Source: Gordonia westfalica (GTDB taxonomy: Bacteria > Actinomycetota > Actinomycetes > Mycobacteriales > Mycobacteriaceae). Taken from it: a stretch of DNA of 64,000 bases. Location: the NCBI RefSeq assembly GCF_900105725.1, contig NZ_FNLM01000034.1:3782001-3846000 (forward strand). Reading direction: 5' to 3'. Shown here one piece after another: positions 41,347 to 51,385 of the stretch. A program made the translations under genes and the position numbers. Under the pieces are notes generated by a model. It did no database searches. It was given only the letters and a program-made list of their open reading frames with translations, and had not been told where the DNA came from. Positions within the stretch are counted from its first letter, which is position 1. Each line of letters starts with the position of its first letter.

Positions 41347-42162
41347 TCACACCATCGCCAGAACGCGGGCGGGACCGCCGGTTCCGCCCGCGAACCGAGG
41401 TGCCCCGACCATCACCGTCGCGCCGACCGGCGGCACCGCATCGAGATCGGCCATGGCTTCGACCGCATACCGCCCGGCGCCGAGGATCGCTGCGTGGGCC
41501 GCGGTTTCGTCGAAGATGTCGATGCTGAGGGTGTCGGTTCCGATGGCCACGACCCGCCGCTCGGCGACGAGCATGTCGACCGTGTCGCCGGAGAAGCCGG
41601 CCGCGCGTGCGCCACCGGTTCGCGGCTCCCAGCCGGTGTGCAGCGCGACCAGTGCACCCCGCGGGATTCGACCATGGGTCTTCTCCCAGCCGGCGACGTC
41701 TCGGTCGGTCAGCGTCGCCCGCGGATTCCGGCGCGCTCGCCCCGCGATGCTGATGACCACGAGCGGCGCCACCAGGTCCTCGGGGTCGATCCGGTCGACG
41801 GTGATGCCGTTCCCGATCTTGTGTGCGGGCGCGTCGACGTGGGTGCCGCTGTGCTCGGCGAACGACATCCAGTTGGTCGCGAATCCCGAATTGCCCGGTC
41901 CCACTCGGGAAGTCGGTACCGTCACCACGGGCGGTTCGCCGGGCCACAGCGGGAACGACGGGGACAGCGTGTGGGTGAGGTCGATGACTCGACGACCCCC
42001 TCCCGGCGGCGGCGCCGCGTGACCCGGTGCCATCACACCGACTCCGGCGGCCACCGCCGCCGACACACCTGTGGCCACGCCGGCCGCCATCCGGAACGCT
42101 TTTCGCCGCGACAGCCGGTGCGCCTCGTCGTGCGCATGTCGCACGATCGCCTCGTCGCACAT
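41347..42162 (-). CDS. Secreted cyclase-family (kynurenine-formamidase-like) metal hydrolase
   Basis: A 271-residue protein of the cyclase superfamily. The metal-binding signature HSGTHVDAPAH lies at about 108-118, preceded by IDLTHTLSPSFPLWPG. The N-terminus has a Tat-like signal (LSRRKAFRMAAGV followed by a hydrophobic Ala/Val run and cleavage near GHA-AP). An exported location fits the neighbouring secreted sugar-dehydrogenase-like protein. Family members hydrolyse N-formylkynurenine or other cyclic or amide bonds; the substrate is not given by the sequence. It starts 1 nt after the upstream stop, so translation is coupled. Confidence 0.83.
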   Translation of the reverse strand: MCDEAIVRHAHDEAHRLSRRKAFRMAAGVATGVSAAVAAGVGVMAPGHAAPPPGGGRRVIDLTHTLSPSFPLWPGEPPVVTVPTSRVGPGNSGFATNWMSFAEHSGTHVDAPAHKIGNGITVDRIDPEDLVAPLVVISIAGRARRNPRATLTDRDVAGWEKTHGRIPRGALVALHTGWEPRTGGARAAGFSGDTVDMLVAERRVVAIGTDTLSIDIFDETAAHAAILGAGRYAVEAMADLDAVPPVGATVMVGAPRFAGGTGGPARVLAMV

Positions 42163-42163
42163 G

Positions 42164-43393
42164 TCAGTCCGCCCAGCGCACCCGCAGGATGCGGTCGGCC
42201 CCGTCCCCGTCGCTGGTGGTCAGCACGAGCGACCCGTCGGGTGCCACGGCAGCGCTCCGCAGCCGGCCGTGCTTCTGCTCGAGGGCCTCGGTCTTCGACA
42301 CGACGCGACGCCCGTCGTCGGAGAGCTTCAGGAAGACCAGGCGCTGACCCTTCAGCGCGGTGAGGACGAGCCCACCGCTGTACGGGCCCCACCCGGTGGC
42401 CGGGAGGAAGGCGATGCCCGGCGTCGCGATGGTCGTGGCGCCCGAGCTCCACACCGGTCCGATCGCCCCCGGGACCCGCGCGGCGTCGGTCATGGGCACC
42501 GACTCGTCGTAGATCAGCGGTGCGCGGTCCGGTTTGTAGCCGTAGTTGCCGCCGGCGACGATCAGGTTCAGCTCGTCGTCCCGGCTCGTCCCCTGCTCGG
42601 CCACATAGACGCGACCACTGCCGGGGGCCACTGCGATTCCCTGGATGTTGCGGTGCCCGGTGCTGTACACGACGCTGCCCGGAACCGGGTTGCCCGGCGC
42701 CGGGGCCCCGTCGAGGCCGATGCGCAGGACCTTGCCGCCCAGCGATTTCCGGTCCTGGGGAACCGACGGGGTCGCAGAGTCACCGGTACCGACCCAGACG
42801 CTGTCGGCGGTCGCGGCCAGGCCGCAGCCGGCATGACGGCCGGCCGAGGTGACGGGGATGCCACCGAGCAGGGTGCGTTCGCGGACCATCTGCGTCCAGT
42901 CCGCGCTGACCCGCCACGACACCACCTTCACGGTCTGTCCGGTCTGCGGCGCCGGGAGGGGTACCTCGGCGACCGAACCGGGCAGGGTGAAGGCTCCGGG
43001 CACCGTGTACTCCGCCTGACACGAGTACACGCGCCGGGTGTCGGAGAACCGCGGGTCGATGGCGAGGCCCATCAGACCCGCTTCGTTGACCGCGAAGATC
43101 TTCGACAGATCGGCCTGCACGTTCACCCGCTGTCCGCCGGGACGTACCGCGACGAATCTTCCCGCACGTTCACCCGTCAGGACCGTGCCGTCGGGCGCCA
43201 CGACGACGCCCCAGGGAATGGTCAGGCCGTCGGCCAGGGGCGTGACCTGCAGCGACGGCTGCGCACTCGCTGCCGGAGCGGCGACGACCATCGCGGCGAT
43301 CGCCGCCACCGACGCGGTGATCGCCACGAGCCCGCGGGCCGACGATCGGGTGAGTCTGCTGCGTTCACGACGTGTCCGGGTCACAGGAGTCAC
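42164..43393 (-). CDS. Secreted PQQ-dependent sugar dehydrogenase-like beta-propeller
   Basis: A 409-residue GSDH-family protein. A signal peptide is at residues 1-45 (basic start, LVAITASVAAIAAMVVAAPAASA core). A six-bladed propeller follows: LTIPWGVVVAPDGTVLTGERAG, EAGLMGLAIDPRF, LGGKVLRIGLDG, YSTGHRNIQGIAVAP and GGNYGYKPDR are the usual motifs, including the GHRN substrate/PQQ-region His. Whether PQQ is bound is unproven and no PQQ-synthesis gene is nearby. It may act on an external sugar or aldose in concert with the adjacent secreted cyclase-type hydrolase. Confidence 0.87.
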   Translation of the reverse strand: MTPVTRTRRERSRLTRSSARGLVAITASVAAIAAMVVAAPAASAQPSLQVTPLADGLTIPWGVVVAPDGTVLTGERAGRFVAVRPGGQRVNVQADLSKIFAVNEAGLMGLAIDPRFSDTRRVYSCQAEYTVPGAFTLPGSVAEVPLPAPQTGQTVKVVSWRVSADWTQMVRERTLLGGIPVTSAGRHAGCGLAATADSVWVGTGDSATPSVPQDRKSLGGKVLRIGLDGAPAPGNPVPGSVVYSTGHRNIQGIAVAPGSGRVYVAEQGTSRDDELNLIVAGGNYGYKPDRAPLIYDESVPMTDAARVPGAIGPVWSSGATTIATPGIAFLPATGWGPYSGGLVLTALKGQRLVFLKLSDDGRRVVSKTEALEQKHGRLRSAAVAPDGSLVLTTSDGDGADRILRVRWAD

Positions 43394-43442
43394 CGTAACC
43401 GCGACCCGGCGTCGGATCAGGGCGAAACAGCGAGATCGAGAC

Positions 43443-44996
43443 CTAGCGGCCGGGCAGGTACTTCAGTGCTCGTACCGCCGTCGGCGTGATCGCGCGGTAG
43501 ACCTTCTTGGGCACCAGCGGTGCACGGTCGATGCCGATGAAGCGCTGCTCGGCGATCGTCTGCGCCTCGGTGTACTTGAGCAGCCCCTCCTCGCCATGGC
43601 GGCGGCCCACCCCGGAGATACCCATGCCACCCATCGGTGCGGCGGTCGACGCCCAGGCGGCGGCGTAGCCCTCGTTGATGTTGACGGTACCGGCCCGCAA
43701 CTGTTCGGCCACGGCCTGCGCCTCGGCGCTGCTACCGGCGAAAACGCTTGCGTTGAGCCCGTATTCGGTGTCGTTCGCGAGCTTGATGGCCTCGTCGGTG
43801 GAGTCGACCGGGTAGATCGAGACCACCGGACCGAAGGTCTCGTTGCCGTAGCAGACCATGTCGTCGGTGACGTCGGTGAGCACCGTCGGCTCGAAGAAGA
43901 ACGGGCCGAGGTCGGGGCGCCGCTTGCCGCCGGCGAGGACCTTGGCGCCCTTGGCGACCGCGTCCTGGACGTGCGCCTCGGCGGTGTCGATCTGGGCGGC
44001 CGACGCCAGCGAACCCATGTCGGCGGTGAAATCGTAAGTGCCCGAGAGCTTCATCATCGAGACGAATGCCGCGAACCGCTCCGCGAACTCGTCGGCGATC
44101 CGCTTGTCGACGTAGATCCGCTCGATCGAGATGCACAGCTGGCCGGAGTTGGAGAACGCCGCGCGCGCAGCACCCTGCACGGCGTTGGCGATGTCGGCGT
44201 TCGCGGTGACGACCATCGGGTTCTTGCCGCCCAGTTCGGCCGAGAAGCCGATGAGTCGACGCCCCGCCTGCTCGGCGAGGGTGGCGCCGGTGGCCGACGA
44301 GCCGGTGAACATCACGTAGTCGGTGGTGGCCATGATGGCCTGTCCCACAACGCCACCCGGTCCCGGGACCACGGCGTAGAGCTCACGGGGCAGACCCGCC
44401 CGGTACAGCAACTCGGCCAGCGCGAGAGCGCAGTACGGGGTCTGGCTGTCGGGCTTGATCACCACACCGTTGCCGGCCACGAGCGCGGCGACCGCATCCG
44501 ACACGGCCAGCGTCAACGGGTAGTTCCACGGGCTGATGACGCCGATGACGCCCTTGGGCAGGTGCCGCACCCGGACGCTGGTGGCGCCGGGCAGCATGCC
44601 CTTGACCTTGCGGTCGGCGAGCAGCTTGGGGCCGGCGGTCGCGTAGTGACGTGCGGTGATCGCGACGTCGAGCACTTCCTCCTGCGCATAGATCCGGGCC
44701 TTGCCGGTCTCGGCCTGCGCGATGTCCATCAGCGACTCGGCGTTGCGATAGACCAGATCGGAGAACTTGTCGATGACCCGGGCGCGCTCGGCCGGGGTCC
44801 GGGCGGCCCATCCCTGCTGGGCCTGACGCGCGCGGGCGACCGCGCTCTCGAGGTCCTCGGCCGTCGCGACCGGGATGGTGGCCATCTCGGCGCCGCTGAA
44901 TGCCTCCAGCACCGGCCGGGTGGGTCGGCTCGCGGCGTCGTCGATCGCGACGAGGGCCCCGAGTCGGGCGAAATATTCGGCGGTGGGCTTCGGCAT
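43443..44996 (-). CDS. gabD2: Succinate-semialdehyde dehydrogenase
   Basis: A 517-residue NAD(P)-dependent aldehyde dehydrogenase, close in length to M. tuberculosis GabD2. ISPWNYPLTLAVSDAV is the cofactor region, ELGGKNPMVV supplies the general-base Glu, and FSNSGQLCISIERIYV holds the catalytic Cys. ETFGPVVSIYPV follows. The last 60 residues (VGRRHGEEGLLKYTEAQTI) match the GabD2 group. It oxidises succinic semialdehyde to succinate, bypassing 2-oxoglutarate dehydrogenase. A GAGGAGC site precedes ATG 44996. It lies downstream of rraA. Confidence 0.9.
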   Translation of the reverse strand: MPKPTAEYFARLGALVAIDDAASRPTRPVLEAFSGAEMATIPVATAEDLESAVARARQAQQGWAARTPAERARVIDKFSDLVYRNAESLMDIAQAETGKARIYAQEEVLDVAITARHYATAGPKLLADRKVKGMLPGATSVRVRHLPKGVIGVISPWNYPLTLAVSDAVAALVAGNGVVIKPDSQTPYCALALAELLYRAGLPRELYAVVPGPGGVVGQAIMATTDYVMFTGSSATGATLAEQAGRRLIGFSAELGGKNPMVVTANADIANAVQGAARAAFSNSGQLCISIERIYVDKRIADEFAERFAAFVSMMKLSGTYDFTADMGSLASAAQIDTAEAHVQDAVAKGAKVLAGGKRRPDLGPFFFEPTVLTDVTDDMVCYGNETFGPVVSIYPVDSTDEAIKLANDTEYGLNASVFAGSSAEAQAVAEQLRAGTVNINEGYAAAWASTAAPMGGMGISGVGRRHGEEGLLKYTEAQTIAEQRFIGIDRAPLVPKKVYRAITPTAVRALKYLPGR

Positions 44997-45062
44997 TTCG
45001 GGCTCCTCGGTGCAGTGCCGGCTCTCGGCGGTTGCGGGTGGTCGGATCGGGATCCGGGTGGA

Positions 45063-45551
45063 TCAGCTCTCGGGACCGACGAGCACGATGCCGTCGTCGT
45101 CGGAGTAGACGATGTCGCCCGGGGTGAAGGTCTCGCCGCCGATGGTCAGCGGCACGTCACGCTCACCGTCGCCGGTCTTGGTGGACTTGCGCGGGTTGGT
45201 GCCCAGCGCCTTGACGCCGATCGCCATCCCGCCGATGGTCTTGGCATCGCGGATGGCGCCGTTGGCGATGATCCCCACCCAGCCGTTGGACCGGCCGAGC
45301 TCGGCGATGATGTCGCCGACCAGCGCGGTGTGCACCGACGCGTCGCCGTCGATCACCAGCACGCCGCCCGGGTTGGACTCGCTCAGGATGGACTTGAGCA
45401 GGGCGTTGTCCTGGAAACACCTGACCGTGGTGACGCGTCCGACGAACTCCCGATTGCCGCCGTACTGCGTGAACTGGGTGTCGCAACTACGGACATCGGC
45501 CCCGATCTCGTCGACGAGATCGGCCGTCGGGGTGAAGGTCAGCTCACTCAT
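45063..45551 (-). CDS. rraA: RraA-like RNase E activity regulator / demethylmenaquinone methyltransferase-like fold
   Basis: A 162-residue RraA-fold protein. [24 protein letters not shown] is the N-terminal hallmark. The [20 protein letters not shown] core and [17 protein letters not shown] follow. E. coli RraA inhibits RNase E; the mycobacterial homolog Rv3853 was long called MenG, but methyltransferase activity is not supported by the fold. Related proteins are aldolases or oxaloacetate decarboxylases. ATG 45551 lies exactly 7 nt after TAAACT, so it is probably leaderless. The open frame further upstream has no support. Confidence 0.92.
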   Translation of the reverse strand: MSELTFTPTADLVDEIGADVRSCDTQFTQYGGNREFVGRVTTVRCFQDNALLKSILSESNPGGVLVIDGDASVHTALVGDIIAELGRSNGWVGIIANGAIRDAKTIGGMAIGVKALGTNPRKSTKTGDGERDVPLTIGGETFTPGDIVYSDDDGIVLVGPES

Positions 45552-45585
45552 GCCGACCAGTTTAGGTGTTACCGCAAGTGCCGGG

Positions 45586-46503
45586 TTACTCGCGGGTAGG
45601 TTCGGCCGACGGCCCCTTGCCGAGGCCGTTGATGATCTCCGCGACGTCGTCCGGACGTTCCGACACCAGGAAGTGCTTCGCCCGGGACAGCACGACCGTC
45701 TCGCCCGCACCCAGGAGGTCCGCGTAGCGGCGCTGCTTCCACTCCCAGAACACCCGCCAACCGCGGATCGTCGACGACGCGACCACGACGACGACCGGCA
45801 CGCGCGGCATCGGAGCGGTTCGGCGAAGGCCCCTCAGGGTCTTGTTCATCGCACCGAACGCGGCGTTCTCGACCATCATCGCGAGCAGGAACGGCGGCTG
45901 TCCGAAGACCCGCTTGCTCCAACGCCGTTGCTGTTCACCCCGCCCCTCGGGCGGAGCCGGCACCACGCGTGTCCAGACGCGCAGGCTGGGCCAGCGTCGG
46001 ATACCGACCCGGCTGGTCACCGCGCTCGCCGCCCCGACGGCCCGGTGCGCGTTGCCGATCCGGAACGACAACGGCACCAGACGCCAGGGGACGAGCACGT
46101 ATGAACCGTCGAGCACCACCACGCCCGCGGTGCGACCCGGGTACCGCCGGGCGAATGCCTCCACATACAGCGATGCCAGTGAATGGCCCACCACCACAAC
46201 GGGTTCGTCGATGCCACGGGCGTCGAGCACCGCGATCATCCGCTCGACCTCGCCGAGCAGCGTCGGATAGTGCTGGCGGCCAACCGGACTCGACAACCCG
46301 TAGCCGGGGCGGTCGTAACGGATCACCCGCCACGACGACACCAGACGGGCGACCAGCGGATCGAGGTCGAACCAGTTGCTGCCCAGCGCCGCCATCAACA
46401 ACAGCGGTGGCCCCGACCCCTCGTCGAGCACGTGCAGGCGATGATCCCCGACGGTGACGAAGGTGCCTGGCGCTGCGGGTTCGTCACCGTCGGTGGGAGC
46501 CAT
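45586..46503 (-). CDS. Alpha/beta-fold hydrolase
   Basis: A 305-residue hydrolase. The nucleophile elbow is [10 protein letters not shown] (Ser at about 105), and the catalytic His is likely in [13 protein letters not shown]. The [11 protein letters not shown] motif is typical of the superfamily; [11 protein letters not shown] supplies the oxyanion loop. A Pro/Arg-rich cap carries RRWSKRVFG. It starts 3 nt after the lysX stop, so it is co-translated with lysX. The substrate is unknown; a lipid-linked role is suggested only by position. Confidence 0.82.
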   Translation of the reverse strand: MAPTDGDEPAAPGTFVTVGDHRLHVLDEGSGPPLLLMAALGSNWFDLDPLVARLVSSWRVIRYDRPGYGLSSPVGRQHYPTLLGEVERMIAVLDARGIDEPVVVVGHSLASLYVEAFARRYPGRTAGVVVLDGSYVLVPWRLVPLSFRIGNAHRAVGAASAVTSRVGIRRWPSLRVWTRVVPAPPEGRGEQQRRWSKRVFGQPPFLLAMMVENAAFGAMNKTLRGLRRTAPMPRVPVVVVVASSTIRGWRVFWEWKQRRYADLLGAGETVVLSRAKHFLVSERPDDVAEIINGLGKGPSAEPTRE

Positions 46504-46506
46504 GCG

Positions 46507-49500
46507 TCAGGCGTCCTGCGGTTTGGCCAGCGGGAAGGCCAGCGATTCGCGGATCGACTGACCGGTGATGAGCATGACCACGCGGTCCACGCCCACGCCC
46601 AGTCCGCCGGTCGGCGGCATCGCGTACTCGAGGGCCTGCAGGAAGTCCTCGTCGAGTTCCATCGCCTCCGGGTCGCCGTCGGCGGCCAGGATCGACTGCT
46701 CGGTGAGACGCTTGCGCTGCTCCACCGGATCGGTGAGCTCGGTGTACGCGGTACCGAGCTCCACACCCCACGCGACGAGATCCCAGCGCTCCGCGACGCC
46801 GGGCTTGCTGCGGTGGGCACGGGTCAACGGCGACGTCGACGTCGGGAAGTCGGTGTAGAACGTCGGGAACGTCGTGCGGTCCTCGCCGAGGTGTTCGTAG
46901 AGTTCGAGCACGACCTGTCCGGCGTCCCAGTCCGGGCGGTAGTTGATCTCGAGGCGATCACACACCGCGCGGAGCTGTTCGACCGAGGTCTCCGCGGTGA
47001 TCTCTTCTCCCGCACCCTCGGACACCACCTCGTGGACGGTCTTCACCGGCCACTCCCCCGAGATGTCCACGCGCTCTTCGTTTCCGTCCGCGTCGGTGCG
47101 GATGATGACCGGTTCGCCGTAGGCCGCCGTCGCCGCGTGCTGGATCATCTCGCGGGTGAGGTCCAGCATCTTCAGGTAATCGCTGTGTGCCTCATAGGCT
47201 TCCAGGCTCGTGAACTCCGGGTTGTGACTGAAGTCGACGCCCTCGTTGCGGAAGTTGCGGCCGATCTCGAACACCTTCTCCACACCGCCGACGCACAGTC
47301 GCTTCAAGTAGAGCTCCGGCGCGATCCGCAGGTAGAGGTCGAGGTTGTAGGCGTTGATGTGCGTCTGGAACGGTGTCGCGTTGGCGCCGCCGTGGATCTG
47401 CTGCAGGATCGGCGTCTCGACCTCCAGGAAGCCGCGGGCACCGAGGAAGTCGCGCAACGACTTCACCACCACGCTGCGGATCGCTAGGTTCTTCCGGGTC
47501 TCCTCGTTGATGGCGAGGTCGACGTAGCGCTGACGCACGCGTGCCTCGGGGTCGGTGAGACCGGCCCACTTGTCCGGCAAGGGTCGCAGGCACTTGCCGT
47601 TGATCCGCCAGGCGTCGATGAGGATCGACAGCGCACCCTTGCGGCTGGTGCCGATGACACCGCGCGCCTGGATCAGGTCGCCGAGGTCGACGTCGGTGCC
47701 GAAGTCGGGTGTACCCGAGATGATCCGCGAATCCTCGACCAGTACCTGAACCTCACCCGACCAGTCGTGCATGTCGGCGAACACCACCTTGCCGAAGTCG
47801 CGCAGACGCGTGACGCGGCCGGCGACGGTGACGACGGTGCCCTCGGGTTCGGTCCGCGCCTGCGCGATGGTGTGTGTCGGCTGGTCGGCGGGCGGGTACG
47901 GATCGAAACCACGCTCGACCAGACGGTCCATCTTCTCGAGCCGGACTCGCACCTGCTCGGGTCGGTGAACGACCGCGCCCTCGGGAGTCGCTGCCTCGGC
48001 CTCCAGTTCGGCGATCAGCGCTGGTGCATCGACGCCCGCCGGGATCGACGGCTGGCCCTCGATGTAGTGCTTGGCCCGCCCGAACGAGGGAAGGGTGATG
48101 AACCCCTCGGTGACGATCGCGGCGAGACCGACGCGCGGCAGGATGCGGTTGTCCTCGAAGCACAGGTACCGCGACTCCCAATCGGGCAGGTACTTGGCGT
48201 TCGACTTGTACAGCGATTCCATCTGGAAGAACCGCGAACCGAACATCAGCACCGAATAGCCCGCGCGCATGATCGGTCCGGCGCCGATCTGCGGCCCCTG
48301 CTCGAAGAAGGCGCGGAAGGCGGCGAAGTTGAGTGAGACCTCGGTGATCCCGAATTGTTCGGAGTTGCGGCACAATTCGGCGACCATCGTCTCGACGACG
48401 CCGTTGGGTCCCTGACGGTCGCGCCGCATCAGGTCCAGCGAGGCGCCGCGGCGGCCCCACGGGACGAACGAGAGCATGCCGACGACCTTCTCCTGGGAGG
48501 TGCCCTCGCCGACGACGGCCTCGACCAGCAGGCAGGCGTCATCGGCGCGATCGCCGATGCGCGACAACGCCATCGCGAAGCCGCGTTCCTCGTCGGTGTC
48601 CCGCCATTCGTCGGCGCGTGCGACGACCTTCTCCATCTCGGCATCGCCGATGTCGCCGTGGCGTCGGATCCGGACCGTCACGCCGGCACGCCGGGTGCGG
48701 GTGACGGCCTGGCGCACGGCCTTCATCGCCGGCCCGCTCAGGCTGAACTCGCGCGTGTGCAGGATGGCCTCGTCGCCGATGTTGAGCGAGATGAAACCGG
48801 CGGCGTCGTAGGCCGCGGCGCCACGTGAACTCGACCCGATGGAAGCCGGATGCCAACCGTATTTCTCACAGAGGGTGAGGAACTCCGTGATGGCGTCGGG
48901 CCACGACTCCGGGTCGCCGATCGGGTCACCGCCGGCGATCCCGACGCCCACCTCCACCCGGTAGGTGATCGCGGCCCGGCCGTCGGGCGAGAACACGACC
49001 GCCTTGTCGCGGCGCGTCGAGAAGTAGGCGAGCGAGTCATCGTCGTTGAACCTCGTGATGAGGGCGCGGATGAGTGCTTCGTCCTCCGCGGTCATCAGCC
49101 AGCGCAGTCGTTGCGACCGGAACAGCACGACCGCCGCGGCGATCAGCGCGAGCGCACCGAACAGACCCAGCAGGCCGTTGACGAAAACCGGGGCATGGCG
49201 ACCGTCGAAGGACGCCTCCTGGTCGATCGCGCCGAAGGCGACCACGCGGTTGAACGCGTACGGCAGGCGATCTGCGCGGGTCAGCGTATGCGGGAAGGCC
49301 CAGACCAGCGCCCAGCCGAGCAGCGTTGCGATGCCGAGACCGACGACCAGCGTGGCGATCGCCGCGGGGATCGCACCCCGGCGCACTCTGGTGTGGAACT
49401 GTCGGTAGGTCGCCACGAGGAAGACCAACGCGGCGAGGTCGATGACCAGACCGATGTAGAGGTTGGTCCGATCCCACGACGTCACGTCGAGGTCGTCCTC

Positions 49501-49920
49501 GAGCGCCGGGATCAGGTAGAGCACGTTGCCCACCATGAAGAGCACCAGGTAGATCGCGCTGATCCACCAGGCGATCCGCTTGCGTGCCGACAACGCGATC
49601 GCGACCAGCGCCAGGACGAAAGCCCACGCGAAACTCGTGTCGGGCAGCGTGATGATGTAGTCGTCGACGTAGCGCCGAGGGTCGTGGATCAGATGGCGAA
49701 AGGCCGGAAACAGGCTGGACAGCAGCGCGATCGTCGCGAGTACACCGACGACGGTGCCCGCGACCTGAGGCGCATTGCGGCCGAATCCGGTAGGGCGCCT
49801 GATCTTGTCGAGGAGGACGAGGGAGCGTCGGTCGGCTGCGGTGGGAGTCCGCCGGGGTGCCTCGGGATGATCATCGGGGCTGGACGGGTCGACCGGCGCA
49901 AGGGGGGTGTCGGTGGCCAT
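46507..49920 (-). CDS. lysX: Bifunctional lysylphosphatidylglycerol synthetase / lysyl-tRNA synthetase
   Basis: An 1137-residue protein that charges tRNA-Lys and transfers lysine to phosphatidylglycerol, lowering surface charge and raising resistance to cationic peptides. About seven membrane helices occupy residues 50-290. The DUF2156-type transferase domain follows (about 300-640; [35 protein letters not shown]). An OB-fold ([20 protein letters not shown]) precedes the class II synthetase core: [36 protein letters not shown] and [18 protein letters not shown] 49920 lies 6 nt after TACCGT. This is the arrangement of mycobacterial LysX. Confidence 0.95.
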   Translation of the reverse strand: MATDTPLAPVDPSSPDDHPEAPRRTPTAADRRSLVLLDKIRRPTGFGRNAPQVAGTVVGVLATIALLSSLFPAFRHLIHDPRRYVDDYIITLPDTSFAWAFVLALVAIALSARKRIAWWISAIYLVLFMVGNVLYLIPALEDDLDVTSWDRTNLYIGLVIDLAALVFLVATYRQFHTRVRRGAIPAAIATLVVGLGIATLLGWALVWAFPHTLTRADRLPYAFNRVVAFGAIDQEASFDGRHAPVFVNGLLGLFGALALIAAAVVLFRSQRLRWLMTAEDEALIRALITRFNDDDSLAYFSTRRDKAVVFSPDGRAAITYRVEVGVGIAGGDPIGDPESWPDAITEFLTLCEKYGWHPASIGSSSRGAAAYDAAGFISLNIGDEAILHTREFSLSGPAMKAVRQAVTRTRRAGVTVRIRRHGDIGDAEMEKVVARADEWRDTDEERGFAMALSRIGDRADDACLLVEAVVGEGTSQEKVVGMLSFVPWGRRGASLDLMRRDRQGPNGVVETMVAELCRNSEQFGITEVSLNFAAFRAFFEQGPQIGAGPIMRAGYSVLMFGSRFFQMESLYKSNAKYLPDWESRYLCFEDNRILPRVGLAAIVTEGFITLPSFGRAKHYIEGQPSIPAGVDAPALIAELEAEAATPEGAVVHRPEQVRVRLEKMDRLVERGFDPYPPADQPTHTIAQARTEPEGTVVTVAGRVTRLRDFGKVVFADMHDWSGEVQVLVEDSRIISGTPDFGTDVDLGDLIQARGVIGTSRKGALSILIDAWRINGKCLRPLPDKWAGLTDPEARVRQRYVDLAINEETRKNLAIRSVVVKSLRDFLGARGFLEVETPILQQIHGGANATPFQTHINAYNLDLYLRIAPELYLKRLCVGGVEKVFEIGRNFRNEGVDFSHNPEFTSLEAYEAHSDYLKMLDLTREMIQHAATAAYGEPVIIRTDADGNEERVDISGEWPVKTVHEVVSEGAGEEITAETSVEQLRAVCDRLEINYRPDWDAGQVVLELYEHLGEDRTTFPTFYTDFPTSTSPLTRAHRSKPGVAERWDLVAWGVELGTAYTELTDPVEQRKRLTEQSILAADGDPEAMELDEDFLQALEYAMPPTGGLGVGVDRVVMLITGQSIRESLAFPLAKPQDA

Positions 49921-50061
49921 GCGTCGACGGTAGTCGTCCGCGGGGGTGTGCTCCGGTACTCCACGCTGAATCGGTCATGCGGCGGCACATATCCCGGCAC
50001 ACATCTGCATCCCCGTACCGGTGTCGCGGTGCCGGTGTGGCCGACGCTGAGAACACGGGGC

Positions 50062-50292
50062 ATGATCGGGACCGTGTACGACGTGACGATCCGCGACGAC
50101 TCCATCCGACTCGGCCAGTTCCTGAAACTGGCCAACCTCATCGAATCCGGTGCCGAGGCCAAAGAAGTCATCGCCGACGGTCTGGTGACGGTCAACGGCG
50201 AGGTCGAGACCCGGCGCGGACGTCAGCTCACGCTCGGCGATGTCGTCGAGGTGGGCGGGATGAGCGTGCGGGTCACCCGCGAAGAGGTCTGA
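50062..50292 (+). CDS. Small S4-domain RNA-binding protein (YaaA-like)
   Basis: A 76-residue protein that is essentially one S4 domain: SIRLGQFLKLANLIESGAEA, KEVIADGLVTVNGEVETRRG and RQLTLGDVVEVGG. Stand-alone proteins like this bind structured RNA, probably the ribosome. ATG 50062 is used; GTG 50074, giving MYDVTIRDD, is an alternative and closer to other family starts. It is divergent from lysX with 141 bp between. Confidence 0.8.
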   Translation: MIGTVYDVTIRDDSIRLGQFLKLANLIESGAEAKEVIADGLVTVNGEVETRRGRQLTLGDVVEVGGMSVRVTREEV

Positions 50293-50335
50293 GAATCCCC
50301 CCGGATACCGGAACCCCCGGCGTTGATCCCCCGGA

Positions 50336-50500
50336 TCAGGAACGGACGCCGAGGCGTCTGAGTTCGGCCGGCGTGATGAGGCGTTCGGCCTCCGCAGGGA
50401 ACATCGACGTCGAAGGACGGCGTCCGCCGAGTCGCCCCCCGGTGAGCGAATTCAGCAATGAGCCCCGGCGGGGCGAGTGAAATGTGTCAGCCAACTTCAT
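50336..50500 (-). CDS. Small basic 54-residue protein (putative)
   Basis: ATG 50500 follows an AGGAAGTG site and runs to TGA at 50336. The product begins MKLADTFHSPRRGSLLNSLT, is Arg/Gly-rich in the middle (GGRLGGRRPS) and ends with a predicted helix (AERLITPAELRRLGV). No signal or membrane helix is seen. It is convergent with the S4 gene (44 bp between stops) and has its own upstream region with a palindrome at the probable promoter. I do not recognise it; the coding call rests on the ribosome site and an uninterrupted, biased composition. Confidence 0.5.
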   Translation of the reverse strand: MKLADTFHSPRRGSLLNSLTGGRLGGRRPSTSMFPAEAERLITPAELRRLGVRS

Positions 50501-50886
50501 GACCAATCACTTCCTGGTGCATTCACATTCGTTACAACGGACTCTGACTTTGATCTACTGTAGCGACAGTACCCATCGCTGTCTCCAGGTTTTTCGTGGC
50601 CTTCGCCACTAACCCCGAGCCCCGTCGACATGTGAGAGTCCACGTCCCCGGTGTCCCGGAAACGCGGCTGCCGTACATGTCGACTTAATCGATCATGGCA
50701 CGGGAGTCGTTACGCTCCGGGTAGCGACGCGGCATCTACCAGCACCAATGCTACGCAGCGAACGCCGCGGCGTATGCCATCCACTCGGACCACATTCCGC
50801 CACCGACCCATCCGATCACGGTCCGACAACCGAATGGCTGCCATCCCCCAGCGGTGGCGGGTGAGAGCAGAATCGAGGAGCCAGCT
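50501..50886. promoter_or_regulatory. 386-bp divergent intergenic region with palindrome and long inverted repeat
   Basis: TACTGTAGCGACAGTA (50556-50571) is a perfect 16-bp palindrome about 55-70 bp upstream of the small leftward gene. GTCGACATGT (50624-50633) and ACATGTCGAC (50675-50684) are perfect 10-bp inverted arms, 41 bp apart. The first 90 bp are notably AT-rich. Both gene starts (50500 leftward, 50887 rightward) could be controlled from here. No coding frame with a credible ribosome site is seen. Confidence 0.55.
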
Positions 50887-51321
50887 GTGGTCGAGGTGTC
50901 GCGAACCTTCATCGTCGAGCAACCGATCGACACGGTCGTCGCATACATGCGGGACTTCGCCAACGCCGTCGACTGGGATCCCGGCACCCAGCGATGCGAG
51001 CAGATCGGGACCGATCCCATCGAGCTCGGCACACGATGGCACAACGAGTCGCATCTCTACGGCATCTCGACGAGCCTCACTTACGAGCTGACCCGCGACG
51101 ACCCCGACCACCTCGTGTTCACCGGGACCAACAAGACGGCGACCAGCGTCGACGATCTGTCCTTCCGCGCCGACGGCCCGTCGCGGACCTCGATGACCTA
51201 CCGCGCGCACGTCACGTTCAACGGACTCGCGCGTCTCGCCGACCCGCTCGCGCAACTTGCGTTCAACCGCCTCGCCGACTCGGTGCCGCGTCAGATTTCG
51301 ACGGTGCTCAATCGGCTGTAG
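50887..51321 (+). CDS. SRPBCC / polyketide-cyclase-like ligand-binding protein
   Basis: A 144-residue START-like fold. VEVSRTFIVEQPIDTVVAYMRDFANAVDWDPGT is the classic N-terminus, given as strand-helix segments at about 2-33. HLVFTGTNKTATSVDDLSF and SMTYRAHVTFNGL follow, with a C-terminal long helix (ADPLAQLAFNRLADSVPRQ). Such proteins bind a hydrophobic ligand and some act as cyclases or dehydratases. GTG 50887 follows a CGAGGAG site. A 17-bp duplication overlaps the stop. It is convergent with a TetR gene. Confidence 0.85.
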   Translation: MVEVSRTFIVEQPIDTVVAYMRDFANAVDWDPGTQRCEQIGTDPIELGTRWHNESHLYGISTSLTYELTRDDPDHLVFTGTNKTATSVDDLSFRADGPSRTSMTYRAHVTFNGLARLADPLAQLAFNRLADSVPRQISTVLNRL

Positions 51322-51340
51322 GAACGGTGCTCAATCGGCT
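51301..51340 (+). repeat. 17-bp direct repeat across the SRPBCC stop codon
   Basis: ACGGTGCTCAATCGGCT occurs at 51301-51317 and again at 51324-51340, period 23, flanking the TAG stop at 51319-51321. The second copy would encode the same TVLNRL ending in another frame and is followed by TGA. This looks like a recent short tandem duplication. Confidence 0.85.
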
Positions 51341-51385
51341 CTGACCCGTCTTGTAGCTCGAAGCCGCGCTGAGCGCGTTCTCGAG

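Noticed and set aside
43038..45599. An 853-codon + strand frame opposite gabD2 and rraA
   Set aside because: Antisense shadow; Asp/Gly/Arg/Val-rich with no domain, opposite two clear enzymes.
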